Assembly: GCA_030062745.1 (NCBI GenBank)
Contig: CP099840.1
Coordinates: 17,225,718 to 17,289,717 of the forward strand
Direction of reading: 5' to 3'
Source: Capitulum mitella
Taxonomy: Eukaryota; Arthropoda; Thecostraca; Pollicipedomorpha; Pollicipedidae
DNA length: 64,000 nucleotides
In this document: positions 44,885 through 58,611 of the stretch, piece after piece
Position numbering within the stretch: position 1 is the first letter of the stretch
Layout of the letters: every line of letters starts with the position of its first letter
Made by a program: the position numbers and the translations under genes
Notes under the pieces: model-generated
What the model saw: only the letters and a program-made list of their open reading frames with translations
What the model was told of the DNA's origin: nothing
The model's database searches: none

Positions 44885-45730
44885 AGGGATTCTGCTGATC
44901 GTATTGTCACTGTATTGACAGCGCTCCAGATTTCAAGGTGGTTTACTATAATTTTCAGAACAATACTTCTTTCCGTCCGAAATACAAGGCGGATTGCCTG
45001 ATGTTTACCATGATCAACACGGGAAAGTTCTGGCTTCTGGTTTCGAGCAAATCAGCGTGAATGAATTGTTTCGTACGATTACATCATTCATGGCTTGCTA
45101 TGGAGAGATCTAAAACTATCAATGCTTGCAAAAATATCTCGAACAATGCAAAAATCAGCAGCCTGCGCCGTGCACTTTTCGCGTGAAAATGCCATCTCAA
45201 GATACCTCTTGCAGACGCGCAGGAAGCGACATTGAGTCATAGACCCGTCAGATTGTGGGCTTGAGACCTTGATGACTAGAGTAATAAAAGCTACGAAGTC
45301 GGATCGGCGTAAACGCTTATAGCCTGTGTTGGTTTCTCGTGTATTATTGTACACAAATGAGCCAAGAAGATATATATATATATATATATATATATATCAT
45401 TTCCATAAAAATATGTTGCTATCACGCATTCAGTCAGAATACGAGAACTGCGGTGCCAAAAGTGCTAAGAACGCGGAGACATGTTACCCAGTCCGTAGCC
45501 AATGACGATGCGCTTTATGTAAAAAAACTCTTCTCTTGAAGGTGATGCAGGTCCCCTAAATATTCGGCATTGTTAAGGAATTTGATACCAGTTTGTTCCT
45601 CGACAACGAAAGCAGTTCATTTTTGTTTCCTCATGAAGATAAGAAGATAAGAAGGTAACATTTAGCGGAAAAACGCAAAAATGGCCCGTTTTTCGGACAA
45701 AATAGAACTTTAATCGTTTTGCGCGACCAC
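44885..45730. other. Unassigned DNA with a short (TA)n tract
   Basis: (TA)n at 45370-45397. Small frames only (88 codons minus at 45088-45354, unrecognised). Confidence 0.5.
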
Positions 45731-46944
45731 TTAACCCTATTCCCGGAGGGCCAGACGGTATGGTCGATTCCCGGCAGGGGGGGGGGGCGGATTCGGCCCC
45801 CCCCTGAGATCTCGAGAACTACTTATCCGATTTCATCGCAACAAACGGCAATCGATTTGCCGTGACGTGAACTACATTTTTATAAAAAGAAATTTTCGGA
45901 ATTTTGAAATTTGTGGATACAGGGGGCAAAAATGTCAAAATGGGGGGTACTTTTTGACTTCTTATAACTCCGTTGTTTATGGACCGATTTCGATGAAACT
46001 GGCATCAATCGAGAGATTATGGATAGGGCTTTTACCATGGGTATGCAAATTTGAAATTTTGAGAAAATTCATGGGCGTTTACAGGGTTTCAAAAATAGGG
46101 GGATTAGTTTCCAATAACGGAATGAGCAAAAGAGGCCAAAACACTTTTTTAGCTTCTGCTTGTCATGTTATGCTAAAGAAGTACAAATCGCATTACAATG
46201 TTTGTATAATGTTAGCATAGGCGGTGCCAGGGACATAAAAAAGGGGAACTGTCATGGTCACACGTTTCTCAGATCAACTTGTGACCTTTGACCTTAAATG
46301 ACCTCCAGTGACCTTGGGGTCACCTGGAATGATGTCGTGTGCATTCAGTATTATCTGTAAACGTTTTTAATCGATTAAATTCACTCTATTCCAAAAAATC
46401 ATTTTTTGGCTTTTGCGATATAGGGTACGTGCACTGACATTTTAGGTCATAGCTCCGTGACCTGACCTGATATCAAGCTGAAACTTGGTACACAAGTAGA
46501 GGGCATTTTTCTACGTCATATGTATTCCGGGTTTGGCATTTGAAAAAACGGCGCCGAAATTATTGCGAAAAAACAAATTTTGACTTTTGACCTTGACCTG
46601 ACCTTGTAAAGTGACCTCAGATAAACAAAATTACGTATGCACATTGCCCAACTATTTAGCTATATATTCATATAAAGTTTTAAGTTCTATCTTAAAAACT
46701 CTGTTTTTAGCAGACATTTTCTTTTACCCTCAACATGGCCAAAAATGACCTGAGGTGCCTCCCAAAAACGTTGCCTGGCTCCGCCCCTGAGCAAAATAGA
46801 ATTTCGAAATTTTGTCACGGTGCGTAGAAGGAATAGCTAGGAAAAGTCACCAAGTTTCGTGAAGCTGCGTCAAAAAGCCTGGAATTGGCAAGCAAAAAAC
46901 CCGAGGGGGGGCGGATTCCGCCCCCCTGCCGGGAATAGGGTTAA
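45731..46944 (+). mobile_element. TTAA-flanked piggyBac-type non-autonomous element, copy 3
   Basis: TTAA at 45731-45734 and 46941-46944. Nearly identical to copy 2 in the same orientation, about 10.7 kb away. The G run at the left subterminal hairpin is longer (45778-45787). The shared frame is 117 codons here (45867-46220) because one base differs from copy 2, where a stop shortens it. It carries AGGTCA(8)TGACCT at 46444-46463 as well as the four-site array. Confidence 0.92.
46282..46314 (-). promoter_or_regulatory. DR1-DR4-DR4 nuclear-receptor half-site array (copy 3)
   Basis: TGACCT at 46282-46287, 46289-46294, 46299-46304 and 46309-46314, spacing 1, 4, 4, as in copy 2. Confidence 0.7.
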
Positions 46945-49471
46945 ACAAATTTATTCCGAAAATTGCCATTATTATTGTTGTATTGCACGAAATAATGGGA
47001 AAAGCTTTTCGAAAACTGCCCAAAAGTGAGCAACCCTACTGCACATCCGATCGCGTAATTTCGGTGTAGTGGCATAGTTCTGTCTGCGAATGTATGACGT
47101 ACCAGCAAGAAAGCCCTGGTAGTGTAGCAGGAGGTGTGCACATTGAGTACATGCCAATGGCCAGCTGTCCAGGTATCTAGCCGATTCCCAGATATCGAGC
47201 ACCAGAACCGCTCGAAACTCTGCTGTTAGAACTTTGTCTGGGCGGAAGACGAAAGCCCTACGAAATCGCGACAAAACACCACTGCTTAAAAAGAAATGGT
47301 ATTCATGTAATATTTATATCTCACATTTGGATCCTCAGTGGAGTGTATTTTAAAAGAAAACTGGACCGCCCCATGGTGAGTCGTTGGGAAAAAGCTGTCG
47401 CGTCTAGCGCCCAGCACAGTCAGGTTTGGATTTCGGCGTACCAATCAACTAGTATTGATTCGTCGTTGCACATTTAAAAAAAGATGTGCTTCGTTTCTTG
47501 TTTACTGTGGTCTTCACGCACGTCACGCACCGACCGTCGAGTCTGTTGTACGTTGGTCGCCTCTAAGGCTGTGATAGTCGATGCAACATAGTATCATCAA
47601 TCTAAAGCCGTGTACACACAGCTAAAGGTGGATCACAGTATTAAACTGCTGGTACCATTGCCATTTTTTAAGTGATGTAAGTATTACATTGTGTACGATG
47701 AGTACAGAACAAGGTTAGAAATACTAATTTGCCTAGGCACTACGTCCGGAAACTCTGATAAAGTAGGCCCCGAAGACAAGCCTTGGGAGCGAGTCTTCCG
47801 TCGATGAGTTCGAACTAACCAGGTCCGAAAGAGGGCAGTGACTCGACCAAGCCCTCATATGCCGCAGCGTTTGTAACTTTTTATTTTCGTTTTTATTTGT
47901 TTATTTTTTGAAACCAGTGGGCCAAGGCATTTATAAAGGCTCTCTTACAAGGCCGAATCGATACACACTTCGTGGTTTCCGATGGAATCCCCCAGCTAGA
48001 TACCTTTTTTCGCTAGCAGTGAATTTCGCCAGTCAGAGGTCTATTGTTTCGGTTATGATCGCCAATGGCTTTGGTGATCCGCAAAGCTACGTCACTCTGC
48101 TGGTGCGATGAACTTCCTCGTTGAAACGCATTGCAATATTCAGGCGAATCTTCTTCTACGGTGTCGAGTTGCCGTGGGCAATAAAATCCATTTATATTAC
48201 GTGCTTCGTTGCCACTGGTTTTGCAATTGGCAATACGATTTTGTTCGTAATTCCGTTGAGGAAACACTCTTAGAAATGGAATTATGTGTGTAGCAGAGGG
48301 TACCGAAGGCCTGCACCTTGACGGGAGTCCTGTCAGTTTTGCACGTTTTTAACATTTTAACATTTAACATTTAACATTTATGATATTGGAAGGAACGAAA
48401 TCGTCTAAAGCAGCCCTGGCGCACTTTGAAAGCACTTCTGCCTTGATAAATGGACCATTGTATGGCTATGGTTTCTTGTTAAGTCCGATCAGAATGTTTA
48501 AAAGCATGAGAATTGCACACACTGGTGGGGTGTAGCTGCGCATTCTAACGACCTCCCTCCCTCTATCTCCTGCCCTCCAGCCCTCTATCTCCTCATCTGT
48601 TGACCAGTTCCGGCGAAATTCTGCGGGGAGAAAATCTCTGTGGTGATTTTATAACTCGCAGAAACTCGCAGGAAGAAATCTAGATCAAGGTTATCAAGGT
48701 CAGACGAGGTCAAATGTCGGATAAGTAGTATCCTTTCCTTGTTCAGACCTATCAGCTGCTCGCAACAAAATTTTGCGGAACCTTAGTCAGGATGCCAAAC
48801 TTCCTCACCGAAAACCGAGGTTGACCTTGGTCAGGATTATCGAGGTCAACCCAGATCAGTATTTGAAAATGGTCGAATTGGTCTCTGAATTGTTCACTGC
48901 ATGTAGTCGAAATGGAGCATACACACATTATGGGTTCTTCAAACGTTACTTAGAGAAGTGAAAAAGTTGCGGACTGGTTTTACAGTTCCGAACCACAGAA
49001 CATGCGCTAGTAGTTCATCAGCAGATCACAGTTTCTTTGCCATTGTTACCGCGAAATTTATGCACAAAAAACATGGTTGAGCATTTTTTTCGCTCCCCCT
49101 CTCCGCACCAGTGCGCGTATTAAGCTGTGAAGCATCAGACTCGGAAAAGCCACCTAACTGGCTTAAAGCCACACTTCGGAACAAATCGCATGCTTCGAAA
49201 TTCGTGGCTGACAGAAAAGAGTTCCTGGTTCCTGCATCCTGCATTAAAAATAACACTGAGACGGTTTTCTGGAAAGAGGCGCTAGAAAATGCGACCTTCG
49301 TGGCGCAATAAACATAGCTAACTAGATAGTTTGATGATATGCAAATATATGGTTATTTCTTAGTCGAAAGCAAGTATTGAACAACAGACATCGCAAGAAA
49401 CTTTTGCAGTGGTGTTCCTTCAACAAAATGATTGCGTTTCGCACAGGTTCTTGGTATTTGCATCGATGGCA
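46945..49471. other. Unassigned DNA
   Basis: No recognisable gene. It contains a (TTTAACA)n tract at 48348-48380 and several AGGTCA words near 48685-48715 and 48820-48850 not tied to a delimited element. Frames of up to 100 codons (46972-47274 minus) are unrecognised. Confidence 0.45.
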
Positions 49472-49495
49472 TCTCTCTCTCTCTCTCTCTCTCTC
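49472..49495. repeat. (CT)n microsatellite
   Basis: Twelve CT dinucleotides. It sits in the 215-codon minus frame 49322-49969 (giving Arg-Glu repeats), which argues against that frame being a gene. Confidence 0.95.
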
Positions 49496-49559
49496 ATGTG
49501 CGCGCGTGCTGGTGGTTGGTGGCGTGCTGGTGGTTGATGCGTGACGCAGAGGCCAGATG

Positions 49560-49760
49560 AGGTCGATGGCGACTAGGTGAAAGGTCTGGTTCGGCGCAGG
49601 CGCCTGGCCGCGGCGGCACTGCCGGCCGGTCGGCCTATCTGGCTCCAGGCTAGCTGGCCTGGTGCGTCCCACCAGCCGGCCGGAGCGTGCCGATTGCACG
49701 GCCGCCTCAGCCGTGACGCGTGTCCGGGACTTGGACGAATGACCTCGGCCCAGCCACATC
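49560..49760. other. GC-rich patch, possible exon
   Basis: CpG-rich and open on both strands (137 codons plus at 49577-49990; the 215-codon minus frame spans it). No domain is recognised. Confidence 0.25.
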
Positions 49761-52700
49761 GCTACCTGACTTACCCGTGGTCTGAGGGGGACATCCGGGT
49801 CTGGGTACGTTGGCTGCAACCGATTCCTAGTGTTGCCGTATGTTGTTTTGAACGCATAACCAGCCATAACCCCTCTGTTTGCATCGGATGTTTGAGCGTC
49901 CACTGGCGGCTGGTATTTCCCGATGCTGCCTGTTGGCGCAAAAATCGGCCGGTCGTTACAAAGGCGCAATTCCTGGTCGCCCGCTTTTAATTATGCTAGC
50001 TGCATTTTCCAGTACGTAAAGGAATTTCAACGACAGGTAGAACTAATAGAAATGATGCTCTTTTCCCCAACCGATGTGCACTTGAAGGTGTAGGTAAAAA
50101 CATAACATTATAGTTCTACCTTACGCTCTTATAACACGCTCCTGTTGCATTGTGACAAACGGAGGAGAGTTTCTACGCCGACAAAACGGTTTACCACGTT
50201 GCCAGCAAGTGGAACGGTGGGACCATTCTGGTAGTGCCGTTGAGGAAGGAGCCGTATCTACTTTGTCGCCTCAGCGTTGTAACCTTGTATTCGTGCAGGC
50301 GATTTCGCTTGAATCCAGGCAGGGTGATTCAGCCCGTTATTCCACAGCATCGATTTGGACGGGCCGGACTGAAAATGAAAGCCTACGATCTCAATTAGCT
50401 TTTCGTGTAACCAAATGTAGCAAAAACGTCAAGGCACCCCCAAGAAAGCAAAGAAAGGTTAAACGACCGATTTTAACCCTGTAACGCACTATGCTTCCAG
50501 GGCCTGCTTTAACTCCAATGTTAATATTTTAGCCTCTAGTTAGCCCAAAAACTTCTTAAACATTTTTGGAGCAGTGTCATAGAAATGGTCTTTACGTAGG
50601 GGCCTTGATCTACAAGCTTTTGGTTATTTTGCTCTCAGTTTTCCAAATTTAATAGGCCAGTTTCATTAGCCTTATGTATGGCTATGGTTATAACATACTC
50701 AAAACATCAATGACGGGTCCAGGAAATCAAAATAGATCGTGGAAGTACGATTCTAGAAGCGTGAACATTTTATTAAGAAAATCAAACCATCGTTCATAGT
50801 TCCTTCCTTCTACGCGTCTGTGTCACATCAGGTGTGAAAGTGTCAAGAGTGGAACTCCCCCCATCCCCACCTCCTCTTCTGTCGTGTAGTATGGGAGCAT
50901 TTTCATAAATTTTTCTTTGTTTTGAACATGTTTTTCCTGTATCCTGTACGCAATGTGAAAATCGACTTTGAACACTCATCAGACAACTTTCCGTCGCTCT
51001 CTAACGTTATTCTTAGTCTTGTGGACCCAGCCGCGGCGTTCTTCACGTGCATCACGTGCATCACAGGCGACCATCCCTTCTACGGGAGCGTCATCACCAT
51101 CATTAAACTGGACTTGTAAGCTAGGAAGAAATTCTTCTGAAATCGCCGGACGACAACCAAATCACATCTTTTCTACATGTGATTGCAGCAGTACTAAATG
51201 TAGGTGCTCGCAAAGAGGGATCATCAAAATCCTTTTAAAAAGGATGGCCATCCAATCCCAAGTCTTTAGCACCAAAAGAAATGCAATCTAAGCCCAAATC
51301 CCTTATAACCGAAAAAACTGCGATTTATTCCGCAATCCAGTTTGCAGTCCTTTCTTCGAATAGACCATTTTCGCTGAAACAGCCACAGCAGTTGATGTGC
51401 GTGGACTGGTTGAGGAACTGCCTTAGCTACCAGCTTCCCTTTCTAGTCACTAAGAAATGACTGGCTCCATGGGCTGGGGTTTCGATTTGGGTTTGAGCTG
51501 CGTCAGTAATTCTAAGCTGTGCCATCTATCTGTTGTTCATCTCCTTTATCCTCATTACTGTTTTTCTCCACTTCGTCCAATTGTCACTTCTTCTCTTCCA
51601 TATTATCCTTGTCAAAGAGAAATCTTCCTTTTTACTTCCATTCCGTCCTCAGTGTGTGGTTTTTGCGGTGCATTTTTTGCCATTCTTTCCTCTTTTTATT
51701 CTGCACGGTGTAAAATTAAGTGGCACATGGCTTCGTTTTGACTTCCACAGAACTTACAGTGATACACGGAAGAGTATTGTAAAAGACAGTGTGCTGTTCC
51801 TGTGGTGTTAAATTGACGGCCGCACGTGACATGACTGAATGGAAGGATTCTCGCTAATTTTACGAGCAGACCGTTGCGTGAGATTTTGCCACTCTTTCTG
51901 TGTGCTTTTTAATTCCTGCCCCTTTTATTCTCTTTCATTGGCAGGCTAGCCTTTGGCTTGGCAAGATGTCCCCAAACTGACCTCAGTTGCGGACCGGCGA
52001 ACGCTGGGTAGTCAACCTCCCGACTCGCTCTCGTACGTGTCCGATAAGGGCTACTTTGACGCGCGCGGGAAAAGAGACTCGGCCCGTAACGTCATCGTTA
52101 TCAACAAATATCGCGACCATAGCTGCTGCGTACGCGCAGATTGACCGCGGGTCGACTGGATCTCGACAGGCGTCGTTTGGTCCTTTGCACGTATAATGCC
52201 ATGTATGTGACAGCTTACATTAGAACAAATGATCAATAAAGGGCAGTAAGCAAGGACTGCAAAAACGATTGCAAAGGACGGTGCGATCCAACACGCAATG
52301 CATTTCCTTTTAAGGAACTAATTCCACCTGCAGTTTTTAAAATATGGACTGCAATCCGGGATTACAAATCCTGCAATCCAGATCCTGATGATCCCTGCTT
52401 ACAACAATATGGTTCCCATTTATAGCACGTTCCACAGCATTTCCGTTCGCTACAGCATAATAGACATACAGGAGTAGAAAAGCACACGCAGCATTAACAC
52501 AAGCAACATCGAACTAACGGGATACCTTGTGGAGGGCATGACAAGATAGATCCGCGTTATTTCACAGATAATGACGAACAGGATTTATGAGATAAAACTG
52601 GCAATGCTCATCTGATTTCGGGAGCCGAAAATGTCTAAATATCATTACGTACCAGCCTTTCTGTTTTTCAGCCTATCTTCAGTAGCCGACTGACATTACT

Positions 52701-55700
52701 CTCAAGAGCAGTGAAGAACAGTGATGAATGAATGGCAATGCTTATCAGATCCCGGGAGCTTGGAATTGTGAAATATCAGCACGTGTCGGCATTTATTTCA
52801 AACACATTTTGAGCAGAGACTGCACTTAAGAACAAATGTGTCAAAGGCGTGATTTACGACGAAATATGTAAAATACGTAAAACGGGATACATATACACTT
52901 TTTAGCTAAATTCAGCAGTCGATCAAATTGAGATTTCATAAACGCATCGACGCACTCCGAAGAAATGTGTCATGATTCAGTGGAAGTGGAGAACATAATT
53001 TCAGATGGCTGCAAAGTTTTTAACCCATGGCATAAAAGCGTTACTGCGTTTGTATCCAGACCTGATATGAGAAACGCAGTAAATAATGTTAACTTAGGAA
53101 AATACAAATTCAGCCTGTATCACTCCAGCTGAAATCGTTACAATGCCCAACAGGACATTGCTGTTTCTGCCGCATACCGTGATATACAGGTACAGAGAGA
53201 TTTACTACCTCTCTTTTACAACCTATTTATTATCTTACTACCTATTTATCACCCAGAAAATGCCTTTAAGGGGCCAAAGGGTTTTGGACGAAGAATGAGA
53301 ATTCTAGTACTGCTGTTATGCAAATAAGCGTTTCTTACTGCTTAATGACCCAGCCGAGGTCAATACCAGATGAAAAATTGTCAGCGGACTCCGTTCATGA
53401 TTTTGACTTCAGATGAACTGGACCCACATAAGGGCTAAAGTGCGGAGGCCACGAACTCCGTGGGACGGATGGACACCTAGCTGTAGGGTTGCACAAGACT
53501 GCTTTCTGTAAAACACCTAAAATGTTTGCTACCCTATATTATGGTGACCTTCGCTGTATGGTGATATTTCCGTGACTTGTCCTCGTAGGTTAACATGTAA
53601 AGATTTAAAATTTCCAGGGAACGCTTAAAAAAACTGAAAACTCAGAAGCACATTTTTTTTTGGCGATTTCAGCTGTCGTTCGAAGGCCACTTTGAAAAAA
53701 CGCAGAGATGATGCACTAACCAACCAACCCTCTGCACTAGCGGTCGTTAAGGGGCCGACAACAGACGTTGATATGATGGGAAGAGGAAGAGCCGAAGTTT
53801 AGTGGTGTTTCATGTCTCATTTGTGCGTAAAATGTTGTCTGATATAATTTCGTTCGGTTTACGTAAGTACTTAATTCATGACGATGAAGATACAGAAAAG
53901 AATCGTTGTATCCAGACATCGAGGAAGTGGCGGCGTCAGGGTTACGCCACGGGCGAGACACCATCGTGGCTGTAATACTTCGTCAAGGGGATGGAAATAA
54001 TGACCAGTAGCGGCGGAACCTGTGTGGAAATGGGAGGAGGGGCAAACGTGATTTTTACTTCGTTTCTTTTCACGCACCGACGTAGGCTTAATGTCAAATG
54101 TTGCCCAAAGCTGGGGGAAGCAGCTGTCCCTTCTGCTTCCCGGCTGCAACACCCCTGACAGTGAACAGGTATGTTCTGACTCCAAACCCGCATCATGCCG
54201 CTGTTTCGTCCTTGCCTCTCCTTTTTATTCCCAAGGTGCTCGTTCATCCGCTCAGAATCCACGTCTTCCACACATTTCAGTCATTTGTTTCATCACGGGA
54301 TTCCACACATTTGTGCTGCATTGGCACTAATCACAACTGTCCTGTGACAGCTCTAAGACAGTGATACCAGTAAGTAGTCTGTGTTTACACGAACAGCTGA
54401 TCCAAATGGCTTTTTAATCTTCGCCAGGCTGGGATCATGAGAACCCCCTCCGATTTTCTGAGGCTAGTCAAGAAACGAAAACGAGCAGAGGTACTAAACG
54501 TTGAGCACCTTTTCATACATTATTTTTTACACAGTGTGCCAGTTTTTTACTCTGGTCATTTCACGGCATTGACCTAAGACGGTTCAAATAACACCATATT
54601 CCAAAATATGAAACGTCGCATATGGATAGACCATGATAATTGGAACAATTCTGCTATTCGAATTTCTCGGTGATTTCCACGTCCTTGATCTTAGGTCAGC
54701 TGAACTTTCGACCTTTTCGCGTTTGCTATTGGGATTCTGGGACTGATTCGGCGGTTTTGAAGTTGTATGTTTGCCAGGATGCTTCTCACGCCGTTTGATG
54801 TACGCCAGGGTGCTTCTCACACCATTCGCAAATTTTCAGATCCGCAACCAAATACAATTCTTTGGTCTTGGTTGTCTTGGAACGTTTATTGGTAGTCATA
54901 TGTGCTACGGAAGCACTGGTGCTTGAGAAGAACGAATTTGCCAAGGATGGCCTAATCCCATTCAACCCAGGCTGAGCTGATTTGATCTGTTGAAATATCA
55001 AGCTTGTTTTCAACGGAAACACATTTCGCATGGCCACAAATGATAACAGATATACCCATGCCTTCTTTCTATACAGTTTGCACTGGCTCAATCCCTGTAT
55101 TTTGGTTGCCCTTCCCCCTCCCGAAAAAGCTGGAAGTTGCGGAAAATAAGTCCCCGCCACATACCAAGCGGCTGCTTTTCGGCCGTGCCCGCCGTCCGGT
55201 ATCTCAGTGACTTACGTGAAAAATGCTTTCGAGTGCGGTTTTCATGATGTGTAAGGGATATTGCATGACCAGGTGCTATAGGATTTTATGCTGCACCGTG
55301 TGTGATCGGTGGTAAAGTGGCAAATGGTACGACATACACCAGAAACGCCCAACGAAAAGGCATTAATGTACGTTGACCTTGTCCGACTTTAATATGACAG
55401 TTGCAGACTTCGTATTCGTAACGGACACATGTTCGGCGTATTTCAGCCAAGACACGTACTTATACATGCAGAAAACCGAGACTCCTACCTTTGCAAAAAG
55501 ACGATTTTTTACCTCCATTTTCCGCTTTCTTTGAAATGGTAAAAATGAGCCTGAAATGTTGTTGTCCGTTCCACATGGGAACACCAGGCCTTCGTTTTAC
55601 TATTCAACTCGTTTTGAACCGCGTAGAGGCCTGGGTTATCAACGTTTTCCGCCAAAAATGCCAACATGGCAATTTGACCTAGGACGACCTTTGGTGGCCT

Positions 55701-55876
55701 TCATATTGACCTTATTTGGCAAAAGATCTAGGTGCGCTCTTCTAGGCTTCCCAACGGCTTTCCAACGCTGTTTTCACTTTTTGTGGGATTTGTAGTTCTC
55801 GGGATCCTGGAAGGGGCTCTCTTGAGCCCCGGCTCGGTGAATATGACATCCGCCGGAGGCCAGACCGCCGGATCCC
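49761..55876. other. Unassigned DNA, about 6 kb
   Basis: AT-leaning, sparse frames of at most 124 codons (54786-55160 minus), none recognisable. I see no transposon motif, RNA gene or tandem array. Confidence 0.45.
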
Positions 55877-56044
55877 TGGCGCTCCACTATCGTTCCTTAG
55901 CGCCCCACTGTCGCCCCCAGGCGCTCGTTCACAATTCAACCGCGTGACGCTCACTCACACGGTACCAGCAGTGTTCCATGATGTCGCAGAAACACATTCT
56001 GGTACCTTTTCTTGACTTAGCAAGAAAGAAACGATAGGATAAGG
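55877..56044 (+). repeat. Dispersed repeat, copy A
   Basis: Closely matches the reverse complement of 60051-60203, apart from an extra stretch of about 14 bases (near 55929-55945). Shared words include agtgttccatgatgtcgcag and cttgacttagcaagaaagaa. Flanks on both sides are unrelated, so this is a mobile or dispersed repeat rather than a segmental duplication. Confidence 0.88.
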
Positions 56045-56137
56045 GGTTCTGATCGCCGAACCCCATCCGAAGGCGATCCGGAGGCCGCCCTGGCGAGGGT
56101 TAAATTTGTGTACAGGTGGCATTTCAAGCGTACGGTC

Positions 56138-56386
56138 TTACTTCCGCTCGCATTGCTCCTCGTCTCTCATCTTAAGTTTGGATCCCTCCGAAAACCTCCA
56201 CACCGGTACGCGCACTAGTTCGTGATCAACTCTGCGCAAAAAGTGCTTCGCGCGTACGTAAGCTGACGAACCGTAGGTCACCAGCCCTGACATCACGAAC
56301 TTTTCCAACAGAATCAGCGACACTTCGCAGCCCACGCCGCCTCGGCCGGGGCCCCCAGTCAGCTGACGTCGACTCGAGCTGATCAC
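56138..56386 (-). CDS. Possible exon, unrecognised product
   Basis: An 82-codon minus-strand frame whose latter part (CEVSLILLEKFVMSGLVTYG, then YVRAKHFLRRVDHELVRVPV) has the balanced, non-repetitive composition of real protein. A donor-like A|GTAAGA follows in the last codons (about 56143-56138). No homologous family is recognised and no acceptor is certain, so this is a weak candidate. Confidence 0.25.
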   Translation of the reverse strand: MISSSRRQLTGGPGRGGVGCEVSLILLEKFVMSGLVTYGSSAYVRAKHFLRRVDHELVRVPVWRFSEGSKLKMRDEEQCERK

Positions 56387-56399
56387 AGAGCAGGCGGCC

Positions 56400-58108
56400 A
56401 GCCGTCGGACGAGGTGAGGTGGACGGTGCGCCTGGGAGGGGACGGGCCGATGTGTTTTCCACCTGATGCTTGTCAGGGTAGTCGGCGCACTGGCATTTCA
56501 CCCGTGTATAAGTACAGGGAACACTGCTTAAATTTATGACTCAGAAACCGATTCGCATCCTGATTCGCAACTATTTTTGACTGAGACATGTTTGGCAACT
56601 AGCGAATCTTCCGACCTGCTTCCACCTTCATGTGAATTGGTCGAAATTTTGACCTCCAACAAAATCTTCCCGAACCAAGTCAGAAAAGATTCCAAATGAA
56701 GAAGTGTTCTGGCAGTCGTCTGATGCCATTCAGGGACGTCGAGTCGTCATACGAGCTTTCCGCTTTCATTGAATGTTTTATTTTGAGGCTGTTAACCTGG
56801 TAGCTCGAAGTCTTAGAAACCGACGTAGTACATGCATTGTATCTCCAAAGTGTATGTTTGCTGTGTTTCAAAGCGATTTTCCACGAATTCCCCCTGCTTC
56901 TGATAGGTGTGCCTGACGACACGAGCGGGCGCAAGCTAAAAACCCCGTGGCATCAGCATCAACGGGTAACGCCGGAAAACGGCTTTGGTCTGATTCAGAA
57001 ATTCGTTCCAGTAGTTCTTCCCGATACTCCTCAGAAGAAAAACGAGAGCATAAGCCTCGCAGAACGAAGGGATTTTCTCCTAAGCGCCAGACGAACGGAG
57101 GATGGTTGCCACTCCCTACCCTCGCCTATTTCGCGCTCATTTTGTATAGAGCAACGGAACAAGAAGGAGCGTATAACTCGTCATCTTCTAATTTTAATGA
57201 CATCCGATTTGACCCCTTCAGATCACCTCGTTACCTCTCAGATCACTGCAAAAGGCGCGTTTGAGAGCAGCGAGAACAAAGGAGCAATGCCGTTTGCCGT
57301 CTTTGCCGTCATGGTAGTAGTTTTGTAGTGGAAGTGCCTCCGAACCATACTTTTATAGCGACGTGGTGTTGAAATTATTAAACCGTTGTGTTCATTGATT
57401 GCCTTTTTCTCTGGATCAAGGTCAGGTCATTGAGAGACCAAATCTCATTATTGTCTTTTTGACGTGGCTGCCTCAGAAGCTATGTTTTGTTACAATAGAA
57501 CAGTGCCGTCATCGCCGAGAAGGGCAAAAAATAATTGGCGTCACTGAAATCAGCATCGAAAATGGCTCTAAGACCGGTTCAAATGTATTCGTATGTTAAA
57601 GTCAAATAACGCCTGTGGCCTCAGTCGATCTTGGTGTGTTAGCCCGATATGGTGTCAAGCACAAGATAAAACATTTCTACATTAAAAATTAATCTATCTC
57701 GTGAAACTCCTGAGAGAGATGCCAAAACGTATAAAGCTCAGATCTGGGAAATCAGCGTGCAAGGCCTCGACGATGACGTCATAACTTGGTGACCGGACAT
57801 GACCTAATAATAGTGTTCTGGAATAAAAGATGTGGAAAAGATTAAAAGTCAGCTATGGCAGATTGTAGGTTCGTAACCCCAGTCGTTCGCTGGCAGTCTC
57901 AGCAAATCCTCATGGGATGTGACAGTCTCCCTGTCCGGCGAGAATGAAACTTCAACACCGGCAATTTGCAGACCAGGCGAACGTATTTCTGGAAAAAAAA
58001 CGATCAAGATGGGACGTTCCGTTCAATGTGAGATTGAAGAGAGGCATGCTGCTGAGGTAACAAATGTGTACGGCCAACTGGTATTCCTAACACGTCGGTG
58101 TTCCAACA
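56400..58108. other. Unassigned DNA
   Basis: Two overlapping plus frames, 56837-57328 (163 codons) and 56947-57264 (105 codons, Ser/Arg-rich in its first half), are unrecognised. A B-box-like aggttcgtaacc at 57867-57878 lacks an A box. Confidence 0.4.
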
Positions 58109-58109
58109 G

Positions 58110-58269
58110 CGACGTCCTGCTCTTCTTGGAGATCGGTCGTACCAGAACGGCACCGGCGTGTGCGACAGCGACCAAGAGCAAGCGGGCAGTCGGGGCCCGG
58201 CGCTCAGCCTGTCGAGCCCTGTCGGCCGGACCGACCCTCACGGACGACCTCTCCCGCTCAGCCCGGCAG
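58110..58269 (+). CDS. Possible exon bounded by splice signals
   Basis: A GC-rich stretch in AT-leaning flanks. It is preceded by an acceptor-like gttccaacag (58100-58109) and ends at a strong donor, CAG|GTGAGC, near 58269. The frame reads GDRSYQNGTGVCDSDQEQAG, then PVGRTDPHGRPLPLSPAG, plausible disordered protein. Donor phase is 1. Whether it belongs to the gene at 28124 cannot be told from the sequence. Confidence 0.3.
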
Positions 58270-58611
58270 GTGAGCTGTCCAGTCTCAAGTCATCCCAACC
58301 AAACTCGGCAGCTGAATAGCTGGCGAGCATCGTGCCGGAGTGGGGGTGTTGTCGCTGGCGACAGGTTTACCAGCCCTTGGTATTAAGACATGTTTACGTT
58401 CGTCGCTAAGCAAACTTAAACAATATTTTGTGTTGTTCACATGGCTTCCACTCTTAAAAACCGTTGCATGAGCTACAAAAGAGGCCTGTGGGAGCAGAAA
58501 TATAGTCATTTTTCCCTTAATCCTATACCAGTTGTGGCCCTGCCTTCCTTTTTATTTTTTTTTTATTCAGGTGTTTTTACTGTTTCTTGGTCCAAGATGA
58601 GAGTTTAGGAA

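Noticed and set aside
49322-49969. 215-codon minus-strand frame
   Set aside because: Crosses a CT microsatellite and a GC-rich patch that is open on both strands; no domain recognised.
56080-56106. Another TTAA element end (gagggttaaat)
   Set aside because: Only the short GGGTTAA word matches; no hairpin, no partner end and no internal similarity.
57850-57900. tRNA gene suggested by aggttcgtaacc
   Set aside because: No matching A box, no cloverleaf stems and no terminator.
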